56,795 nucleotides of DNA, taken from NCBI GenBank assembly GCA_029624815.1, contig JARSSH010000053.1, positions 1-56,795 of the forward strand, read 5' to 3'. The stretch comes from Candidatus Competibacter sp. Lineage in GTDB: Bacteria; Pseudomonadota; Gammaproteobacteria; Competibacterales; Competibacteraceae. Each line of letters begins with the position of its first letter. The first letter of the stretch is position 1. Shown here piece by piece: positions 53,528 to 56,795 of the stretch. The notes beneath the pieces are model-generated. The model searched no databases, had not been told where the DNA came from, and saw nothing but the letters and a program-made list of their open reading frames with translations. The translations under genes were made by a program, and so were the position numbers.

Positions 53528-54049
53528 CTACCGCCACGCCACCACTTCGTCCAAGCGCCGGCGCGGGCTAGGTTCCGGCAGCTCCGCCGGATAGCCCAGG
53601 CTCAGCAAGGCAAGCGGCGCCAGTCCCGCTTCCAGTTGCAGGATCTCGCGGACCCGCGCTTCCTCGAAGTCGCCGATCCAGATGGAGCCCATGCCGGCGG
53701 CGACGATGGCCAATTGTGCATAGGCGGCGGCGATGGTGGTGTCCTGCAGGGCGTACAGCGCCGCGCCGCGCTCGCCGAAGGCAGTGGCCGAGCGAGCCGG
53801 GTCGGCGCAGAACACCAGGCAGGCGGGCGCTTCGGCGATAAAGGTTTGCCCATGCGCGGCGTGGGCCAGCGCCTCCCGTTCGGCCGGGTCGCACACGATC
53901 ACGATGCGGTAAGATTGCAAATCGCCGGCCGAAGGCGCGGCGCACGCCATTTCCAGAATGGCATGCAGCTTTTCGGTCTCGACCGGCATATCCGGCTGGT
54001 ACTTGCGAACGGAATGGCGATGGCGGACGGTTTCAAAGAAATCCCACAT
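53528..54049 (-). CDS. Nitroreductase family flavoprotein
   Basis: A 173-residue FMN-binding nitroreductase-fold protein. The first segment MWDFFETVRHRHSVRKYQPD and ACAAPSAGDLQSYRIVIV contain the Arg and Ser contacts to FMN; GMGSIWIGDFEEARVREIL and LLSLGYPAELP are the usual C-terminal features. ATG 54049 follows GAGAGGG. Family members reduce nitroaromatics, quinones or other substrates with NAD(P)H; which one is not evident. It lies between coaX and bamD. Confidence 0.9.
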   Translation of the reverse strand: MWDFFETVRHRHSVRKYQPDMPVETEKLHAILEMACAAPSAGDLQSYRIVIVCDPAEREALAHAAHGQTFIAEAPACLVFCADPARSATAFGERGAALYALQDTTIAAAYAQLAIVAAGMGSIWIGDFEEARVREILQLEAGLAPLALLSLGYPAELPEPSPRRRLDEVVAWR

Positions 54050-54156
54050 GGCGCAACCCTCTCGGCAATCGAGCAGACCTCGTTCGGATGCGTTGAAAAC
54101 ACCCGTTGTCCCTGTGGAGCGCAATGGCTGGACAGGGATAAGGAAAAATGGATCGT

Positions 54157-54960
54157 TCAGCCGGCGCCCTTGACCAGCGCGTGCAACTTCGGCAGTTCCG
54201 GGGATTGCGGATAGTTGCGCTCCAACACGCGCAGGCTGTCGTTGGCCAGTTGCGGCATGCCCATCTTGACGTAAGCCTGAGTCATGATGCTGAGCGCGTC
54301 CTCGGTGGCCGGAGTGCGCGCGTAGGTTTCCAGTACGTAGGTGGCGCGATTGAGCGCGGCCACATAGGCGCCTCGCCGCAGGTAAAAGTCGGCCACGTTG
54401 ATTTCGTAAGCGGCCAGGTTGTTGTGCAGGAACAACATGCGTTGCCGGGCGTCTTCGGCATACTTGCTGTTGGGAAACTTGCGGGCCAGTTCGGCAAAAT
54501 CGTTGTAAGCCTGACGGGCGGTGTTGGTGTCGGTCTTGTCGCGGTCGGTGGGCGCGAGCCTTTCCAGCAGGCTGTTGCTGCGGTTGAAGTTCGCCAAGCC
54601 CTTCATGTAATAGGCGTAATCCACGTAGGGATGCCGCGGGTTGGCCTTGATGAAACGGTCGGCGGCGGCGATGGCGGCGTCCGGCTCGTTGTCTTTGTAC
54701 TGGCAATAAATGCTGTCGAGCTGGGCTTGCTGGGCGTAGCGGCCGAACGGGTAGCGGGCCTGGATTTTGTCCAGATACTCGATGGCGGTTTTGTAGTTGC
54801 CCGAACTCATGGAGTCCTTGGCTTCGCTGTAGAGCTGTTGGACCGACCAGTTCCGAGTTTCGTCGATTTTTTCCGGCAGCAGCGAGCAGCCGGCCAACAG
54901 CACGGCCACGAGCGGACCGGCGAGAAGCAGTTTTGATATGCGGCGCATGGATAATGGCAT
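54157..54960 (-). CDS. bamD: Outer membrane protein assembly factor BamD (YfiO)
   Basis: A 267-residue lipoprotein with signal peptide LLLAGPLVAVLLAGCS, lipobox LLAGC, followed by five tetratricopeptide repeats starting at LYSEAKDSMSSGNYKTAIEYLDKIQARYPFG (positions ~54825-54735), with HPYVDYAYYMKGL and FPNSKYAEDARQRM in the standard BamD places. It is an essential part of the BAM complex for inserting beta-barrel proteins. ATG 54960 is used; ATG 54948 is also possible. Divergent from rluD with ~70 bases between, the usual arrangement. Confidence 0.94.
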   Translation of the reverse strand: MPLSMRRISKLLLAGPLVAVLLAGCSLLPEKIDETRNWSVQQLYSEAKDSMSSGNYKTAIEYLDKIQARYPFGRYAQQAQLDSIYCQYKDNEPDAAIAAADRFIKANPRHPYVDYAYYMKGLANFNRSNSLLERLAPTDRDKTDTNTARQAYNDFAELARKFPNSKYAEDARQRMLFLHNNLAAYEINVADFYLRRGAYVAALNRATYVLETYARTPATEDALSIMTQAYVKMGMPQLANDSLRVLERNYPQSPELPKLHALVKGAG

Positions 54961-55030
54961 GGAGCGGCGGTTGTCGAGAGTAGAATGCGTAATCGAAGTG
55001 AGTATAACCCCCGAGCCGCCAAAAGCCATC

Positions 55031-55993
55031 ATGCCCCCGACCGAACGGATCGATTGCCGGATTCCCCCCGCCTGCGCCGGAATGCGTCTGGATCAGGCGC
55101 TGGCGGAGCTGCTGCCGAGCTATTCGCGCAATCGCCTGCAACAGTGGCTCAAGGCAGGCCGGCTGCAAGTGGATGGCGTCGTTCGCCGGCCGCGCGACCC
55201 GGTCGCCGGCGGGGAAACCGTGCGCGGCGAGTTGGAATTCGAGATCGAAACCGTCGCGCTGCCGCAGCCGATTCCGCTGGTCGTGCTGCATGAGGACGAC
55301 GATCTGTTGGTGATCGACAAACCGGCCGGGCTGGTGGCGCATCCGGCCGCCGGCAATCGCGACGGCACGCTGGTCAATGCCCTGCTGCATCGCGCGCCGG
55401 AATTGGCGGCGCTGCCGCGCGCCGGTTTGGTGCATCGGCTGGACAAGGACACCAGCGGCCTGCTGGTGGTGGCGCGCGGCCCGCGGGCGTATACCGCGCT
55501 GGTCGCGCAGTTGCAGGCGCGGACCATCGCGCGGGAATATCTGGCGGTGGTCAACGGCGTGCCGGTGGCGGGCGGGACGGTGGACGCGCCGGTCGGCCGC
55601 CATCCGGTGGATCGCCAGCGCATGGCGGTGACGGCGGGCGGCAAACCGGCGGTGACCCATTACCGGGTGCGACGCCGCTTTCGCGCCCACGCGCTGTTGC
55701 GGGTCAAGCTGGAAACCGGCCGTACACATCAGATCCGGGTCCACATGGCCCATATTCGCTTGCCGTTGCTGGGCGACCCGGTCTACGGCGGGCGGCCGCG
55801 CGTGCCGCCGGGCGCTTCGGCGGCCTGCGTCGCGGCGATTCAAAACTTCCGCCGGCAGGCCCTGCACGCCGAGCGGTTGGCTCTGACCCATCCCGCGAGC
55901 GGCGAGCGGTTGGAGTGGCGGGCGGAGATTCCCGCCGATCTGGCGGAGCTGCTGACGGTTTTGGGCGAAGACGCGGACCAGCGATATGAGTGA
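55031..55993 (+). CDS. rluD: Ribosomal large subunit pseudouridine synthase D
   Basis: A 320-residue RluD-type enzyme making pseudouridines 1911/1915/1917 in 23S rRNA helix 69. An S4-like RNA-binding domain (~15-80, GMRLDQALAELLPSYSRNRLQQWLKAGRLQVDG region) precedes the catalytic domain with GLVHRLDKDTSGLLVVAR (catalytic Asp) and TGRTHQIRVHMAHIRLPLLGDPVYGG (positions ~55720-55795). ATG 55031 fits the family start. It overlaps pgeF by eight bases. This bamD-rluD-pgeF cluster is conserved in gammaproteobacteria. Confidence 0.95.
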   Translation: MPPTERIDCRIPPACAGMRLDQALAELLPSYSRNRLQQWLKAGRLQVDGVVRRPRDPVAGGETVRGELEFEIETVALPQPIPLVVLHEDDDLLVIDKPAGLVAHPAAGNRDGTLVNALLHRAPELAALPRAGLVHRLDKDTSGLLVVARGPRAYTALVAQLQARTIAREYLAVVNGVPVAGGTVDAPVGRHPVDRQRMAVTAGGKPAVTHYRVRRRFRAHALLRVKLETGRTHQIRVHMAHIRLPLLGDPVYGGRPRVPPGASAACVAAIQNFRRQALHAERLALTHPASGERLEWRAEIPADLAELLTVLGEDADQRYE

Positions 55994-56732
55994 ACTGCGA
56001 ACCGAGCACCTGATTTTCCCCGACTGGCCCACGCCCCACCGCGTGCGGGCGGTCAGCACCACCCGGCGCGGCGGAGTCAGCGCGCCCCCTTACGACAGTC
56101 TGAATTTGGCTGGGCATGTCGGCGACGATCCGGTCCGTGTCGCCGAAAACCGGCGTCGATTGACGGCCACGATCGGTTTTTCCACCGAACCGGCCTGGCT
56201 GGAGCAGGTGCATGGCATTCGGGTGGTCGCGGCGGAAACGGTGGACGCGCCGGTGGTCGCCGATGCCGCCTGGACTCGGGTGGCGGGTCGGCCTTGCGTG
56301 GTGATGACCGCCGATTGTCTGCCGGTGCTGCTGTGCGACCGGGCCGGGACGGTGGTGGCCGCTGCTCATGCCGGCTGGCGTGGGTTGGCGGGTGGGGTGA
56401 TCGCGGCGACGGTGGCGCGCTTGCGGACACCGCCAACGGAACTGCTGGCCTGGCTGGGGCCGGCGATCGGTCCCGATGCCTTCGAGGTGGGGGAGGAAGT
56501 GCGCGCGGCCTTTCTGGCGCTGGACGCCGACAATGCCGCCTGTTTCCGGCCTTCGCCGGCCGGGCGCTGGCTGGCCGATATTGACGAACTGGCGCGGCGG
56601 CAGTTGCGTGACTTGGGCGTCTCGGCGGTTTACGGGGGAGGATTCTGCACGTTCGGTGAATCCGAGCGCTTTTTTTCCTACCGCCGCGAGAATCGGACCG
56701 GGCGGATGGCGACGTTGATTTGGTTGGTATGA
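55986..56732 (+). CDS. pgeF: Peptidoglycan editing factor PgeF (YfiH, DUF152)
   Basis: A 248-residue protein. STTRRGGVSAPPYDSLNLAGHVGDDP at the start, LEQVHG, VVMTADCLPVLLC and VAAAHAGWRGLAGGV supply the His-Cys-His zinc/copper site of the family, and GPAIGPDAFEVGEEV follows. PgeF removes misincorporated serine from peptidoglycan precursors; the fold was earlier described as laccase-like or as a purine nucleoside phosphorylase. It overlaps the end of rluD, so the two are co-transcribed. Confidence 0.94.
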   Translation: MSELRTEHLIFPDWPTPHRVRAVSTTRRGGVSAPPYDSLNLAGHVGDDPVRVAENRRRLTATIGFSTEPAWLEQVHGIRVVAAETVDAPVVADAAWTRVAGRPCVVMTADCLPVLLCDRAGTVVAAAHAGWRGLAGGVIAATVARLRTPPTELLAWLGPAIGPDAFEVGEEVRAAFLALDADNAACFRPSPAGRWLADIDELARRQLRDLGVSAVYGGGFCTFGESERFFSYRRENRTGRMATLIWLV

Positions 56733-56764
56733 TTTATTCGTTAACGTGAGTTCTGACAATTAAT

Positions 56765-56795
56765 CTTAACCAGTCAAGATGTTAAGCGCATTTTT
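56765..56795 (+). terminator. Possible weak terminator at window edge
   Basis: CTTAAC (56765-56770) pairs with GTTAAG (56781-56786), followed after CGCA by TTTTT at the end of the window. Confidence 0.35.

Noticed and set aside
53528..56062. 844-codon minus-strand open frame across the nitroreductase, bamD and rluD regions
   Set aside because: Only the last 173 codons form a known protein (nitroreductase). The rest is antisense to rluD or out of frame with bamD; long open frames are common in GC-rich DNA.

Overview
The window is a GC-rich, densely packed bacterial chromosome segment. I see no rRNA, tRNA, CRISPR array or prophage. The gene set (BamD, RluD, PgeF, TruA, HrpB, AmpD, BirA-CoaX, BioH-BioC, a proteobacterial aa3 oxidase operon with Cox11, SURF1 and CtaA/CtaB, and a ccoNOQP-ccoGHIS cbb3 locus) indicates a gammaproteobacterium. 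A phasin implies polyhydroxyalkanoate storage. Three tandem DUF2173 genes and two terminal oxidases would suit an environmental respiratory, PHA-storing lineage such as the Competibacter group; that assignment is inference only.

Layout. 1-2.7 kb: edge of a probable aryl-polyene/xanthomonadin-like pigment cluster (partial polysaccharide deacetylase, acyl carrier protein, chorismatase, UbiE-like methyltransferase), followed by a frameshifted IS1634-type transposase remnant. 3.3-7.3 kb: truA, an L,D-transpeptidase lipoprotein, and three DUF2173 paralogues in one operon. 7.5-16.9 kb: hrpB, an orphan PAAR-like DUF4280 gene, a phasin, fbp, a FimX-like protein with degenerate receiver/GGDEF/EAL motifs, ampD and a nitronate monooxygenase. 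17.2-25.9 kb: a seven-gene unit in one direction that I consider the most novel part of the window. It holds a SrfC-like GTPase, two proteins sharing a cytoplasm-membrane-periplasm layout (one SrfA-like), a TAXI-type solute-binding protein without TRAP permeases, a secreted beta-type protein and two small membrane proteins. No srfB is present.

26-32 kb: a hotdog thioesterase, a glycine-zipper protein, ureDABC on the minus strand without ureEFG, then bioH-bioC. 32.3-40.7 kb: an aa3-type cytochrome c oxidase operon with its assembly and heme A genes. 40.8-51.6 kb: the cbb3 oxidase operon ccoNOQP followed by two tandem ccoG copies, ccoH, ccoI, ccoS and a previously unlisted 33-residue membrane ORF. 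The two ccoG copies share a perfectly identical 273-nt tract. Copy 1 lacks 9 residues just after its second ferredoxin motif and is followed by a vestigial start of ccoH. 51.7-56.7 kb: birA-coaX, a nitroreductase, bamD, and rluD-pgeF.

Functionally the window joins two heme-copper oxidases and their copper/heme maturation genes with cofactor synthesis (biotin, CoA), cell-wall recycling and remodelling (AmpD, L,D-transpeptidase, PgeF), carbon storage, and an envelope-spanning Srf-type assembly of unknown purpose. Where several start codons are possible, I chose them from ribosome-binding sites and family alignment remembered from known proteins; no database search was possible.
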